In this document: in pieces, positions 56,116-64,000 of the stretch
Layout of the letters: the number at the start of each line of letters is the position of its first letter
How positions within the stretch are numbered: position 1 is the first letter of the stretch
Assembly: GCF_001611275.1 (NCBI RefSeq)
Contig: NZ_CP015080.1
Span: 806,001 to 870,000, forward strand
Direction of reading: 5' to 3'
Source of the DNA: Desulfuromonas sp. DDH964
Lineage (GTDB): Bacteria; Desulfobacterota; Desulfuromonadia; Desulfuromonadales; DDH964
DNA length: 64,000 nucleotides
Program-made: the position numbers and the translations under genes
Notes under the pieces: generated by a model
Told to the model about the DNA's origin: nothing
The model's database searches: none
The model's input: only the letters and a program-made list of their open reading frames with translations

Positions 56116-58614
56116 TCAATCCCCCAGCAGCGCCGCCGTCTTGCGGATTTCCAGCGACCGGGCTGCCTCGCTGGTGATGCCGAGCAGGTGGGCGGCGAGT
56201 AGCGCCGGACTCCCCTTGCGCAGGTGCAGCCAGAGGACATCCTTTTCGAGTACCAGGTCGAGAACCTCGGGACGCAAATCGACGGTGACGGTCTTGTGTC
56301 CCTTGCTGCGCGTCACCGGCAGGCTGGTGGCGGCGAGGAACGTCGCCACCCGGGCGGCAAGGTCTTGCGGCGCCGAAGCGGGGAGCAGGACCCGGTAAAC
56401 AACTTCCCTAATGCTAACAGAGGGGGACGGGGTCTGCCAATGGAGAGCCGCACCTTCGAGAATCCGGAAGCCCTGCGGCAGCTCGGCGTTGAGCCCCTCG
56501 ACCACGGCCTGGGCCGTGAGGGGCTGGAAGAGTTCGATGTCGATGATCTCGGCATCGCTCGCCACTCCGGTCGGCAGGGCATCGGGAAAGGAGATGCGGG
56601 GCTGGGGGTGAAAGCCACCGGAAAAACGGACTGGCAACCGGGCGCGGCGCGCGGCGCGGTGGATCACGGTCATGAACTCGAGGTGGCCGACAAAGCGCGC
56701 CTTGCCGTCCTTGCGCAGCCGTAGCCGGATTTTGTAACGTTCCTCATCGCCGGCCGGCTGTGCCGGTGGGGCGGGGGGGAGCAGCAGTTCGCCATGCTCG
56801 ACCAGGCGCATGCGCAACGCCTCGAAGTCACAGACTCCGCAGCCGCTGCAGTCTCCTCCCCGGCAGTCGGGGGTGTAAGCCAGTTCCCTGGCGCGGCGGC
56901 GTTCGCGGACAAAGAAGTCCTTGGGGATACCGCAGTCGATGTGGTCCCAGGGGAGAACTTCGGCCTCATCCCGCTCCCGCAGGTACCAGGACGGGTCGAT
57001 CCCGCAGTCGGCAAACGCCTGCTGCCAGAGCTCGAAGCGGAAATGGTCGCGCCAGCCGTCGAAACGGCAGCCGAGCTGCTGGGCCCGTTCCAGCACCGGG
57101 GCGAGGCGCCGGTCGCCGCGGGCAAAGACCCCCTCCATGAAGGAGAGTTCCGCCTCGTGCCACTTGAGCCGCAACTTCTTCTGGCGCAACCCGTCGCGCA
57201 GCAGCACCTGGCGGCGCAAGGTCTCCTCGATGCCGAGCTGCGCCTCCCACTGAAAGGGGGTGTGCGCCTTGGGGACGAAAGTGGAGACCGCGACGTTAAC
57301 GTCGGCGCCCCCTTCGGTCCCCTTGCCGCTGCGCTTGACCCGGGCCGCGAGATCGATAATCGCCGCCAGGTCGGCGTCGGTTTCGGTCGGCAGGCCGAGC
57401 ATGAAGTAGAGCTTGAGGATCCGCCAGCCGAGGCCGAAGGCGCTCTGGGCGGTCGCGAGCAGGTCGTCCTCGCTGATCCCCTTGTTGATGACGTTGCGCA
57501 GCCGCTCGCTCCCCGCCTCCGGGGCGAGGGTGAAGCCGGTCTTGCGCACTTTTTTGATCTCCTCCATCAGCTCGGGGGTCAGGGAGCCGACCCGCAGGCT
57601 CGGGAAGGAGATCGCCACCTTCTCCGCCGCGTAGCGATCCATCAGCCCCTTGAGGAGCGGTTCGATGCAGCTGTAGTCGCCGGTGGAGAGGGAGAGGAGC
57701 GAGACCTCCTCGTAGCCGGAGCTGGCGAGGGAGGCCTCGATCACATCGGCAATGCGCTGCGGTGCACGCTCGCGCACCGGCCGGTAGATGTAGCCGGCCT
57801 GGCAGAAACGGCAGCCACGGGTACAACCGCGGGCGATCTCCACCGCGACCCGGTCGTGGACGGTGTTCATGAAGGGAACGATCGGCGCCGTCGGGTAGGG
57901 GACGGCGTCGAGGTCGGCGAGAAAACGGCGGCGGACCGTTGCGTAGCCCGGTTGCTGCGGCTGGATCGCCTTGATGCTGCCATCTGGCTGGTAGTCGACG
58001 TCAAACAGGGCCGGCAGGTAGAGCCCCTCGATCTGCGCCAGGCGCCGGTAGAGGGCGGGTCGATCCTCGCCCGCGGCACGGGAGGTGCGCAGGGCGGCGC
58101 AAAGCTCGACCACCGCCTCCTCACCGTCACCGATGACGGCGCAATCGATGAAATCGGCGAGCGGCTCGGGGTTGAAGGCGCAGGGGCCGCCGACGACGAT
58201 CAGCGGATCCGCGGCGCCGCGCTGCTCGCGGCGCAGGGGGATGCCGCCGAGTTGCAGCATGTTGAGGATATTGCTGTAAGAGAGTTCGTACTGCAGGGTA
58301 AAGCCGACGATGTCGAAGCTGGCCAGCGGTCGCTCGCTTTCGAGAGAGACCAGCGGTGCGCCGGTTTCACGCAGGTGGCCCTCCATGTCGGGCCAGGGGG
58401 CGTAGACCCGCTCGGCGGCAATGTCGTCGAGGCCGTTGAGAATGTGGTAGAGGATGGCAAAGCCGAGATGGCTCATGCCGACTTCGTAGACATCGGGGAA
58501 GGCGAGGGCAAAGTGGAGGTCGACCTGCGCTTCCGGTTTGTGCACACTGCCGCGCTCACCGCCGAGGTAACGGGACGGTCGATTGATCTGGCCCAGGAGC
58601 TGGTCGAGATTCAT
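56116..58614 (-). CDS. B12-binding-type radical SAM protein fused to DUF2344 (TIGR03960-TIGR03936)
   Basis: An 832-residue fusion. The N-terminal half has a B12-binding-like region (DVYEVGMSHLGFAILYHILN; LIVVGGPCAFNPEPLADF) and the radical SAM cluster motif CTRGCRFCQAG at about 263-270. Residues about 580-610 have a Cys-rich linker (CRGGDCSGCGVCDF). The C-terminal DUF2344 part (about 630-832) is KIRLRLRKDGKARFVGHLEFM and FHPQPRISF. The pair is a widespread conserved unit beside rng and the ribosomal genes; substrate not known to me. Confidence 0.93.
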   Translation of the reverse strand: MNLDQLLGQINRPSRYLGGERGSVHKPEAQVDLHFALAFPDVYEVGMSHLGFAILYHILNGLDDIAAERVYAPWPDMEGHLRETGAPLVSLESERPLASFDIVGFTLQYELSYSNILNMLQLGGIPLRREQRGAADPLIVVGGPCAFNPEPLADFIDCAVIGDGEEAVVELCAALRTSRAAGEDRPALYRRLAQIEGLYLPALFDVDYQPDGSIKAIQPQQPGYATVRRRFLADLDAVPYPTAPIVPFMNTVHDRVAVEIARGCTRGCRFCQAGYIYRPVRERAPQRIADVIEASLASSGYEEVSLLSLSTGDYSCIEPLLKGLMDRYAAEKVAISFPSLRVGSLTPELMEEIKKVRKTGFTLAPEAGSERLRNVINKGISEDDLLATAQSAFGLGWRILKLYFMLGLPTETDADLAAIIDLAARVKRSGKGTEGGADVNVAVSTFVPKAHTPFQWEAQLGIEETLRRQVLLRDGLRQKKLRLKWHEAELSFMEGVFARGDRRLAPVLERAQQLGCRFDGWRDHFRFELWQQAFADCGIDPSWYLRERDEAEVLPWDHIDCGIPKDFFVRERRRARELAYTPDCRGGDCSGCGVCDFEALRMRLVEHGELLLPPAPPAQPAGDEERYKIRLRLRKDGKARFVGHLEFMTVIHRAARRARLPVRFSGGFHPQPRISFPDALPTGVASDAEIIDIELFQPLTAQAVVEGLNAELPQGFRILEGAALHWQTPSPSVSIREVVYRVLLPASAPQDLAARVATFLAATSLPVTRSKGHKTVTVDLRPEVLDLVLEKDVLWLHLRKGSPALLAAHLLGITSEAARSLEIRKTAALLGD

Positions 58615-58752
58615 GGTGAAAGCTTTCGGGGCAAAAGTTGTGAAACAGAAAAAATATCATGATGGCAGCCGCAGTTACAAGGCCTTTTAATATATCGGAA
58701 AGGATTCGGCCCGCGGCTGCTTGACAATCGGTCTTCTGCGCGGGAAACTCCA

Positions 58753-60594
58753 GTGAAGTCGAATAATTTTGAGGAGTTGACGGGCGTGGACAAGGTCCTG
58801 GTGGTGGATGACGACCGGCTGTTGCGGAACATGGCGGAAGATCTGCTGGTCCGCAACGGCCTTGCGGTGCAGACGGCTAAGTGCGGGGAGGAGTGCCTGC
58901 AGGTCATCGCCAGCCAGGAATTCAGCACCGTCCTGCTCGACCTGATCCTCCCCGACCATAACGGCCTCGACCTGTTGCCGCGGATTCACCAGCTGCGTCC
59001 CGACCTGCCGGTGGTCATCATGACCGCCTATGCGAGCCTCGATTCGGCGGTCGAGGCGATCAAGAAGGGGGCCTACGATTACATCACCAAGCCCCTCGAT
59101 CCGGTCCTGCTCAGCAACTCCATCGACAAGGCCCTCGCCAGTTACGGCCTGATCCGCTCCAACCGGGAGCTGATCCGCCGCCTGGAGGAACGGGTCCAGC
59201 GTCTCGATCTCGTCAACCAGGTCGGCATGGCGGTCACCGCTACCCTGCAGTTCGATGACCTGATCGCGCTGGCCCGCGAAACTCTCGGCCAGCTTTTTCA
59301 TTGCCGGGTGCAGCTCTGGCTGCGCCAGGAGCAGGGGCGCAAGCTCCTCCTCTATGGTGGCCAGGGGAGCGAAACCCGGGCCGTGGTCCAGCTGGCGCGG
59401 CAGGTGATGGAAGACGGCACGCCGCTCTGCCTCGACCGGGAGTTTCCGGCAATGGTCGCGCCGCTGGTGGTCGGCAACCGGCCGATCGGGGTGATGGGGG
59501 TAAGCCGCGAGCCGGGACAGCGTGCCTTTGACCCGGAGGATTTCGAGATCTACAAGGCGCTGGTCAGTTTCCTGGCGATCGCTACCGAGAATGCCCGCCT
59601 GACCCGGGATCTGCGCAAATCAAAGGAGATCGTCGAGGAATATTCCGTGACCCTGGAGGCCAAGGTGCGGGAGCGCACCCTGGAGCTCGAACAGCGCCAT
59701 TCCGAACTGCAGGCGGCCCATTCCCGGCTGGTCCAGACCACCGCCAATCTCGAGCAGTCGAACCGGCAGTTGCGGGAGACTCGGGACCGGCTAATCTCCC
59801 AGGAAAAGATGGCTTCGCTCGGGGTCGTTGCCGCGGGAGTGGCCCACGAAATCAACAACCCGATCGGCTTTATCAATTCCAACCTGGAAACCCTGGGGGA
59901 CTATTTCACCGACCTCAACCGCTACCTGCGGGTGAGCCACGACACTCTGGCCGTCTTCGCCGCCGGACGGGATCCGCAGGCTCAGCTCGCCGAACTGCGG
60001 CGGGCGCTGGAGGATCTTGACCTTGATTTTCTGCTCGACGATATCCCCAAGCTGGTCGGGGAGAGCCGGCAGGGGATCGCCCGTGTCAGCAAGATCGTCC
60101 TCGACCTCAAGGTTTTCTCCCGCCAGGACAATTGGGAGATGGTGTCGGCCGATGTCAACAAGGCTCTGGAGAGTGCCCTGACCATCGCCTGGAACCAGCT
60201 CAAGTACAAGACCGAGGTCAAGAAGGAGCTGGCCGAGCTGCCACCGGTCCTCTGTGCCCCCAACCGGCTCTCCCAGGTCTTTCTCAACCTGCTGGTCAAC
60301 GCCGCCCAGGCGATCGAGACCAAGGGGGTGGTGCGCTTGCGCAGCCGGGCGCTCAAGGACAAGGTGCGGGTGATTGTCGCCGATACCGGGTGCGGCATTC
60401 CGGCCCAGCTGCGCAAACGCATTCTCGATCCCTTCTTTACCACCAAGCGCCCCGGCGAGGGGACCGGTCTCGGTCTCTCGCTGACCTATGAAATCGTGCA
60501 ACGCCACGGCGGCCGGCTGCGGGTCCGGTCGCTGCCGGGCAAGGGAACCTGCATGGTCGTCGAGCTCCCGCTGCAACGGGCGGCCGCCGGCTGA
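58753..60594 (+). CDS. Hybrid histidine kinase: receiver, GAF, HisKA/HATPase
   Basis: A 613-residue cytoplasmic signalling protein. Receiver domain 1-130 with Asp63 (LLDLILPD), GAF domain about 155-285, a coiled coil about 290-350, then a kinase core with His365 (GVAHEINNPIGF) and ATP-binding boxes (NLLVNAAQAI, DTGCGIPAQ, GTGLGLSL). The N-terminal receiver means it relays a signal from another kinase. Start: GTG at 58753 with a weak ribosome site, or GTG at 58786 behind GAGGAG, which may be the better choice. The next gene encodes a receiver, a likely partner. Confidence 0.9.
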   Translation: MKSNNFEELTGVDKVLVVDDDRLLRNMAEDLLVRNGLAVQTAKCGEECLQVIASQEFSTVLLDLILPDHNGLDLLPRIHQLRPDLPVVIMTAYASLDSAVEAIKKGAYDYITKPLDPVLLSNSIDKALASYGLIRSNRELIRRLEERVQRLDLVNQVGMAVTATLQFDDLIALARETLGQLFHCRVQLWLRQEQGRKLLLYGGQGSETRAVVQLARQVMEDGTPLCLDREFPAMVAPLVVGNRPIGVMGVSREPGQRAFDPEDFEIYKALVSFLAIATENARLTRDLRKSKEIVEEYSVTLEAKVRERTLELEQRHSELQAAHSRLVQTTANLEQSNRQLRETRDRLISQEKMASLGVVAAGVAHEINNPIGFINSNLETLGDYFTDLNRYLRVSHDTLAVFAAGRDPQAQLAELRRALEDLDLDFLLDDIPKLVGESRQGIARVSKIVLDLKVFSRQDNWEMVSADVNKALESALTIAWNQLKYKTEVKKELAELPPVLCAPNRLSQVFLNLLVNAAQAIETKGVVRLRSRALKDKVRVIVADTGCGIPAQLRKRILDPFFTTKRPGEGTGLGLSLTYEIVQRHGGRLRVRSLPGKGTCMVVELPLQRAAAG

Positions 60595-60620
60595 ATCCGG
60601 AATGACTCAAGGAGGAAGGT

Positions 60621-61070
60621 ATGGCTTACAAGATCATGATCGTCGATGACGAGGAGAACGTCCGCAATTCCCTGATTCGCCTGCTGCGACGGGAGGGGTT
60701 CGATCTGGTAACGGCGTCATCGGCGACCGAGGCGATGGAGATTCTCCTTGAGGAGCCGGTCGATCTGATCATCTCCGACGAAAAGATGCCGGGGATGAGC
60801 GGTCTGGAATTTCTCAAGCTGGTACGCCAGCGCCATCCGGAGACGATGCGGTTTATCCTCACCGGGCATGCCGACCCCGAGTTCATCATCCGCGCCATCA
60901 ACGAGGGGGAAATTTACCGCTTTTTCACCAAGCCCTGGGATAACGAGGACATGAAGAGCGCCATTCGCAGCGCCTTGAATTATCTGGAGCTGATCCGCGA
61001 GAACCGGCGCCTGCACGAGCTGGTGCATCGCCAGGAGGAAGAGTTGGCCCTGTTGCGCAAGAACCCTTGA
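60621..61070 (+). CDS. Single-domain response regulator with C-terminal helix
   Basis: A 149-residue receiver with the acidic pocket (VDDEEN), phosphoacceptor Asp53 (ISDEKMPGMSG), conserved Thr (LTGHAD) and Lys (RFFTKPW). The FTKPWDNEDM segment resembles receivers paired with RpfG-like HD-GYP proteins, but no output domain follows, only a coiled-coil tail. AAGGAGG precedes the ATG, and the gene lies 26 bp after the hybrid kinase, so the two likely form a phosphorelay. Confidence 0.93.
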   Translation: MAYKIMIVDDEENVRNSLIRLLRREGFDLVTASSATEAMEILLEEPVDLIISDEKMPGMSGLEFLKLVRQRHPETMRFILTGHADPEFIIRAINEGEIYRFFTKPWDNEDMKSAIRSALNYLELIRENRRLHELVHRQEEELALLRKNP

Positions 61071-61202
61071 GGGCGTGACTCAAATCTACCCCGGGGCGCC
61101 CGGGTGCGGGCGGTGGTTTTTTGTTGCCAAGATTGGATGCGCTGGGGTATTTAGCGGGAGGGATTATTTTAGCGAAACTGAAAAAGCTGTTCGGGATGCG
61201 CC

Positions 61203-61826
61203 ATGGAACGACTCTTTAAGGGCTACATGAAATTCCGCCAGGAGGACTTTGCCGGTCACCAGGAGCTCTTCCAGCAGCTGGGGCGGAGCCAGGCGCCGCA
61301 TACCCTCTTCATCGGTTGCTCCGATTCCCGGGTGGTTCCCAACCTGATCACCAACACCCATCCGGGCGAGCTCTTCATCGTCCGCAATATTGCCAATATC
61401 GTACCGCCCTACCGCAAAACCGAGGAGTATGTCGCCACCACCTCGGCCGTGGAGTATGCGGTGCAGGCCCTGAAGGTCGACAGCATCGTCGTCTGCGGCC
61501 ATTCCAACTGCGGCGGCTGTGCGGCGATGAATCTCAGTGCCGCCGAGCTGTCGCATCTTCCCCACGTGCGCAAGTGGCTCGATGTTTCCAAGGAGGTGCG
61601 GGGGCGGGTCGACCGGCTGATGACCGGGAATTCGCCGGAAGAACGGGAATGGTTGACGGAGCAGGTGAATATCCTGGTGCAGATGCGCAACCTGCTGACT
61701 TATCCCTACGTCAGGGAGCGTTTCGAAAAGGGGACGCTCAGTATCTATGGGTGGCACTACATTATTGAAACCGGCGAAATCTTCAGCTTTAACGATGAAA
61801 GTCAGCTCTTCGAGCTGATCTCCTGA
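61203..61826 (+). CDS. Beta-class carbonic anhydrase
   Basis: A 207-residue zinc enzyme hydrating CO2. Zinc ligands are C39, H100 and C103 with D41-R43 (CSDSR, GHSNCGGC). Length and pattern match bacterial beta-CA (clade with KVDSIVVCGHSNCG). It stands alone after a short intergenic region containing CCCGGG-rich hairpin sequence. It would feed bicarbonate to carboxylases or maintain internal pH. Confidence 0.95.
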   Translation: MERLFKGYMKFRQEDFAGHQELFQQLGRSQAPHTLFIGCSDSRVVPNLITNTHPGELFIVRNIANIVPPYRKTEEYVATTSAVEYAVQALKVDSIVVCGHSNCGGCAAMNLSAAELSHLPHVRKWLDVSKEVRGRVDRLMTGNSPEEREWLTEQVNILVQMRNLLTYPYVRERFEKGTLSIYGWHYIIETGEIFSFNDESQLFELIS

Positions 61827-61848
61827 TTCCCTGCCCGATACTCAGCAC

Positions 61849-62148
61849 TCATCCCTCCGAGTTCCCCCCGCCCCATACCGGATCCTGGCTGAACTGTTCC
61901 CGCAGCCGTTCTTCGGGAAACTGTTCGAGGAATTCCTCATGACTGAAGCTGAAACGATAATTGCGGCAGTAGCTGGTCAGCAGCTGGTAAGCGGCATTGA
62001 CGCGGCGGATGGCCGCGGCATCTTCGCCCCCGGCGTCGGGGTGGTGCCGTCGCACCAACTGGTGGTAGCGACGGCGGATTTCGGCTAGGCTCGCCCGTTC
62101 TCCGAGTTCAAGGGTGCCTAGCGCCTGGACCAATTCCTGAAAATTCAT
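61849..62148 (-). CDS. DnaJ-domain protein, short
   Basis: A 99-residue protein consisting of a J domain (LAEIRRRYHQLVRRHHPDAGGEDAAAIRRVNAAYQLL) with the HPD motif intact and a charged tail. It lacks the G/F-rich, zinc-finger and C-terminal domains, so it probably recruits DnaK to a specific site. It is convergent with the carbonic anhydrase gene. Confidence 0.85.
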   Translation of the reverse strand: MNFQELVQALGTLELGERASLAEIRRRYHQLVRRHHPDAGGEDAAAIRRVNAAYQLLTSYCRNYRFSFSHEEFLEQFPEERLREQFSQDPVWGGGNSEG

Positions 62149-62270
62149 TTCCGGCTCCCGGTGCGAGTTTAGAACGACCGATTGCCACTGTTACCACGTT
62201 TAATGGTGGTGGACAATGCCACCGGCGGTTGGTTGCGAACGGTGTTATACTTTTTCGGGTAAAAATTACC

Positions 62271-62298
62271 TTGACGGACGTTTTTCGAGTGCTAGCAT
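62271..62298 (+). promoter_or_regulatory. Sigma-70-type promoter of the small 62348 gene
   Basis: TTGACG (62271-62276), 16-bp spacer, TAGCAT (62293-62298), about 50 bp before the ATG at 62348. Confidence 0.5.
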
Positions 62299-62347
62299 GG
62301 TGACCGGTTGCTCCAGGGTGGTTCAACCCCAAATCAGGAGAATAGTC

Positions 62348-62527
62348 ATGGAAAATCTTTGGAAACTGCGCGACATAGGTTACCGCGTCAACGACCTCGG
62401 TGACCGTGCCGAGTACGACCTGCTGCTGCGGCGTTTTCACGACGAGGAAAAGGTCAGCAACATGCGCAACCTCCTCTATGGCAACGCGAGTCTCGCCGCG
62501 GGCGAGAAAGACAAAAAGCCCGGCTGA
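62348..62527 (+). CDS. Small conserved-looking protein of unknown function
   Basis: A 59-residue, highly charged protein (MENLWKLRDIGYRVNDLGD start; ending in AGEKDKKPG). AGGAG lies 8 nt before the ATG, and a sigma-70-type promoter lies upstream, so it is probably expressed. Predominantly helical, no motif recognised. Confidence 0.65.
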   Translation: MENLWKLRDIGYRVNDLGDRAEYDLLLRRFHDEEKVSNMRNLLYGNASLAAGEKDKKPG

Positions 62528-62680
62528 CCTTCTGCGCGTCACCACTCCGCTTCGAAACGCCTCCGGCCCCTCGCCGGTGGCGTTTCGCGTTGGCGCTCAA
62601 TGCTCCTTGCCAGGGTGGGTGGTTGTATGCTAAATAATCTGACCCGTTGCTCCCATCCTGTTGTCTCCGGAGGTCGCCCC

Positions 62681-63745
62681 ATGGAACTGCAGATTCTGCC
62701 TGTCACCGCACCCAAACCCCCGCTCGCGGATGAATCGAAGCTTGCCTTCGGCAAGCAGTTCACCGATCGCATGCTGGTCATGGAGTATGCCACCGGCAAA
62801 GGGTGGCATACGGCGCGCATCCAGCCCTACGGTCCTTTCAGCCTCGACCCGGCGGCCGCGGTATTGCATTACGCCCAGGAGATTTTCGAAGGGCTGAAGG
62901 CCTTTCGCCGTCCCGACGGCAACATTGCCCTCTTCCGCCCGGCCGACAACGTCTCCCGCTTCAATCGCAGCGCCGAGCGGATGTGCATGCCGCAGGTCGA
63001 CCCCGGTTTTTTCCTCGATGCCATCAAGCAGCTGGTAAAGCTCGAGTCGGGTTGGGTGCCGCGCAGCGAGGGGACCAGCCTCTACATCCGGCCGACGATG
63101 ATTGCCGTCGACCCCTACCTCGGGGTCCGGCCGGCCGATACCTACCTCTGTTATGTCATCCTCTCGCCGGTGGGGGCCTACTACAAGGGCGGGTTCAGTC
63201 CGGTGAAGATCTGGATCAGTGATGAATATGTCCGCTCGGCCCCGGGTGGGACCGGCGAGGCCAAAACCGGCGGCAATTACGCTGCCAGCCTGCGGGCGTC
63301 GATGGAAGCTGCCGAGCATGGCTTTGACCAGGTGCTCTGGCTCGATGCGGTACACCGCAAATATGTCGAGGAAGTGGGCAGTATGAATATCTGCTTTCTC
63401 TACGACGGCAAGGTGGTTACCTCGCCCCTTAAGGGGACCATTCTCGACGGCATTACCCGTCGCTCGATTCTTACCCTGGTCAAGGAGATGGGCTACCAGG
63501 TCGAAGAGCGGGCGCTCTCCATTGGTGAGATCCTGGACGGCGCGGAAAGCGGCCGGCTCACCGAGGCCTTCGGTACCGGTACTGCGGCAGTGGTTTCACC
63601 GGTCGGCCAGTTTACCTACCGCGAGCGCACCGCGACCCTGGGTGGCGGCGCGGCCGGCGAATTGACCATGAAGCTGTTCAATACCCTCACCGGCATCCAG
63701 TATGGGCGGCTTCCTGACCCCCACGGCTGGGTGACGCTGCTTTAG
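62681..63745 (+). CDS. ilvE: Branched-chain amino-acid aminotransferase
   Basis: A 354-residue PLP-dependent fold-type IV aminotransferase, last step of valine, leucine and isoleucine synthesis. YAQEIFEGLKAFRRPDG, the PLP Lys in TGGNYAASL context region, YVEEVGSMNICFL and EAFGTGTAAVVSPVG follow the family. Type 2 (long) BCAT. Start ATG 62681 has GGAGG 7 nt upstream. A strong terminator follows. Confidence 0.95.
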   Translation: MELQILPVTAPKPPLADESKLAFGKQFTDRMLVMEYATGKGWHTARIQPYGPFSLDPAAAVLHYAQEIFEGLKAFRRPDGNIALFRPADNVSRFNRSAERMCMPQVDPGFFLDAIKQLVKLESGWVPRSEGTSLYIRPTMIAVDPYLGVRPADTYLCYVILSPVGAYYKGGFSPVKIWISDEYVRSAPGGTGEAKTGGNYAASLRASMEAAEHGFDQVLWLDAVHRKYVEEVGSMNICFLYDGKVVTSPLKGTILDGITRRSILTLVKEMGYQVEERALSIGEILDGAESGRLTEAFGTGTAAVVSPVGQFTYRERTATLGGGAAGELTMKLFNTLTGIQYGRLPDPHGWVTLL

Positions 63746-63766
63746 GCGGGTCGATATAACTGTAAT

Positions 63767-63803
63767 GCAAAAAGCCCCCGTCGAGCCGACGGGGGCTTTT
63801 TGC
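63767..63803. terminator. Rho-independent terminator after ilvE
   Basis: GCAAAAAGCCCCCGTCG pairs with CGACGGGGGCTTTTTGC, a near-perfect stem followed by ATTTTC. Symmetric, so it may also end the minus-strand gene at 63848. Confidence 0.88.
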
Positions 63804-63847
63804 ATTTTCTGCGGTTCCCTGTGCCGTCGAAGATTGACCTGCGCCGG

Positions 63848-64000
63848 CTAGGCGGTATCGGTTTCCCTTTCCTGGAGCTTTTCAAGGGGGAGAAGTTTGC
63901 GGCCGGCGGGGATGTTCTTCTCGCAGTCCCTGATCCAGTCGAGCAGGGTGTTCAGCTTTATTGGTTTACGCAGGAGTCGACAACCCAGAGCGCGGAATTC
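63848..64000 (-). CDS. C-terminal tail of a response-regulator receiver gene, partial
   Basis: Fifty codons enter from the right edge and end at a TAG. ALGCRLLRKPIKLNTLLDW matches the end of a receiver domain (conserved Lys-Pro, then the last helix), with a short charged tail (ERETDTA). The rest lies outside the window. It converges with ilvE across a shared terminator. Confidence 0.7.
   Translation of the reverse strand, partial: EFRALGCRLLRKPIKLNTLLDWIRDCEKNIPAGRKLLPLEKLQERETDTA

Noticed and set aside
61090..61125. Terminator after the response regulator (CCCGGG-GCG-CCCGGG)
   Set aside because: The hairpin is separated from the T-run by about 12 bases of GC-rich sequence, so a functional terminator cannot be claimed.

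Overview
The window looks like chromosome from a GC-rich Desulfuromonadales-type bacterium (Desulfuromonas/Geobacter/Pelobacter relatives, Desulfobacterota). The evidence is the gene order obg-proB-proA-nadD-rsfS-rlmH-dksA-like-lapAB-gpmI-comF, the rng gene beside a fused radical-SAM/DUF2344 gene, a GEMM-I cyclic-dinucleotide riboswitch in front of a lipoprotein gene, and high-GC codon use that produces long antisense shadow frames. The genus is inferred, not proven.

Layout. 1-7.6 kb (minus strand): the start of a nonribosomal peptide synthetase (NRPS) operon, in transcription order DUF697 membrane protein, hairpin, 59-aa membrane protein, type II thioesterase, Sfp-type phosphopantetheinyl transferase, outer-membrane beta-barrel, then the synthetase, which runs off the left edge. 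7.9-14.4 kb: zinc alcohol dehydrogenase, glyoxalase-fold protein, adenine deaminase, a riboswitch-controlled lipoprotein and two decayed loci, one a chimera of two unrelated families. 14.5-16.1 kb: an MscS channel and a zinc-ribbon protein.

16.2-26.0 kb is accessory DNA. It holds an IS256-family element, an AbiEi/AbiEii type IV toxin-antitoxin pair, a SOUL heme-binding protein, and a 5.4-kb island lying against the 3' end of tRNA-Pro(CGG). The island is bounded by a 33-bp near-perfect direct repeat of the tRNA 3' end. It carries VapBC, a DUF4258/MqsA-like pair and a 1155-residue MmeI-like restriction-methylation protein whose target-recognition segment has lower GC than its flanks. No integrase is visible.

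26.1-64 kb is mostly core genome: ion channel, lspA-ileS, nhaA, a GapN-like dehydrogenase, a glycosyltransferase/DNA glycosylase pair, a PAS histidine kinase, the comF-to-obg group, rpmA-rplU, tesA facing ybbA-ybbP with overlapping start codons, mntH-usp, rng-radical SAM, a hybrid histidine kinase with response regulator, beta-carbonic anhydrase, a J-domain protein, ilvE, and the tail of a receiver-domain gene at the right edge.

How the genes work together: the NRPS operon brings its own carrier-protein activation (PPTase), editing (TEII) and a possible envelope component. The tRNA-Pro island groups stabilising toxin-antitoxin modules with a restriction system. The obg-comF group joins proline synthesis, NAD synthesis, ribosome maturation and LPS quality control, as in related genomes. 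Most functions are read from motifs by eye; no database search was run.
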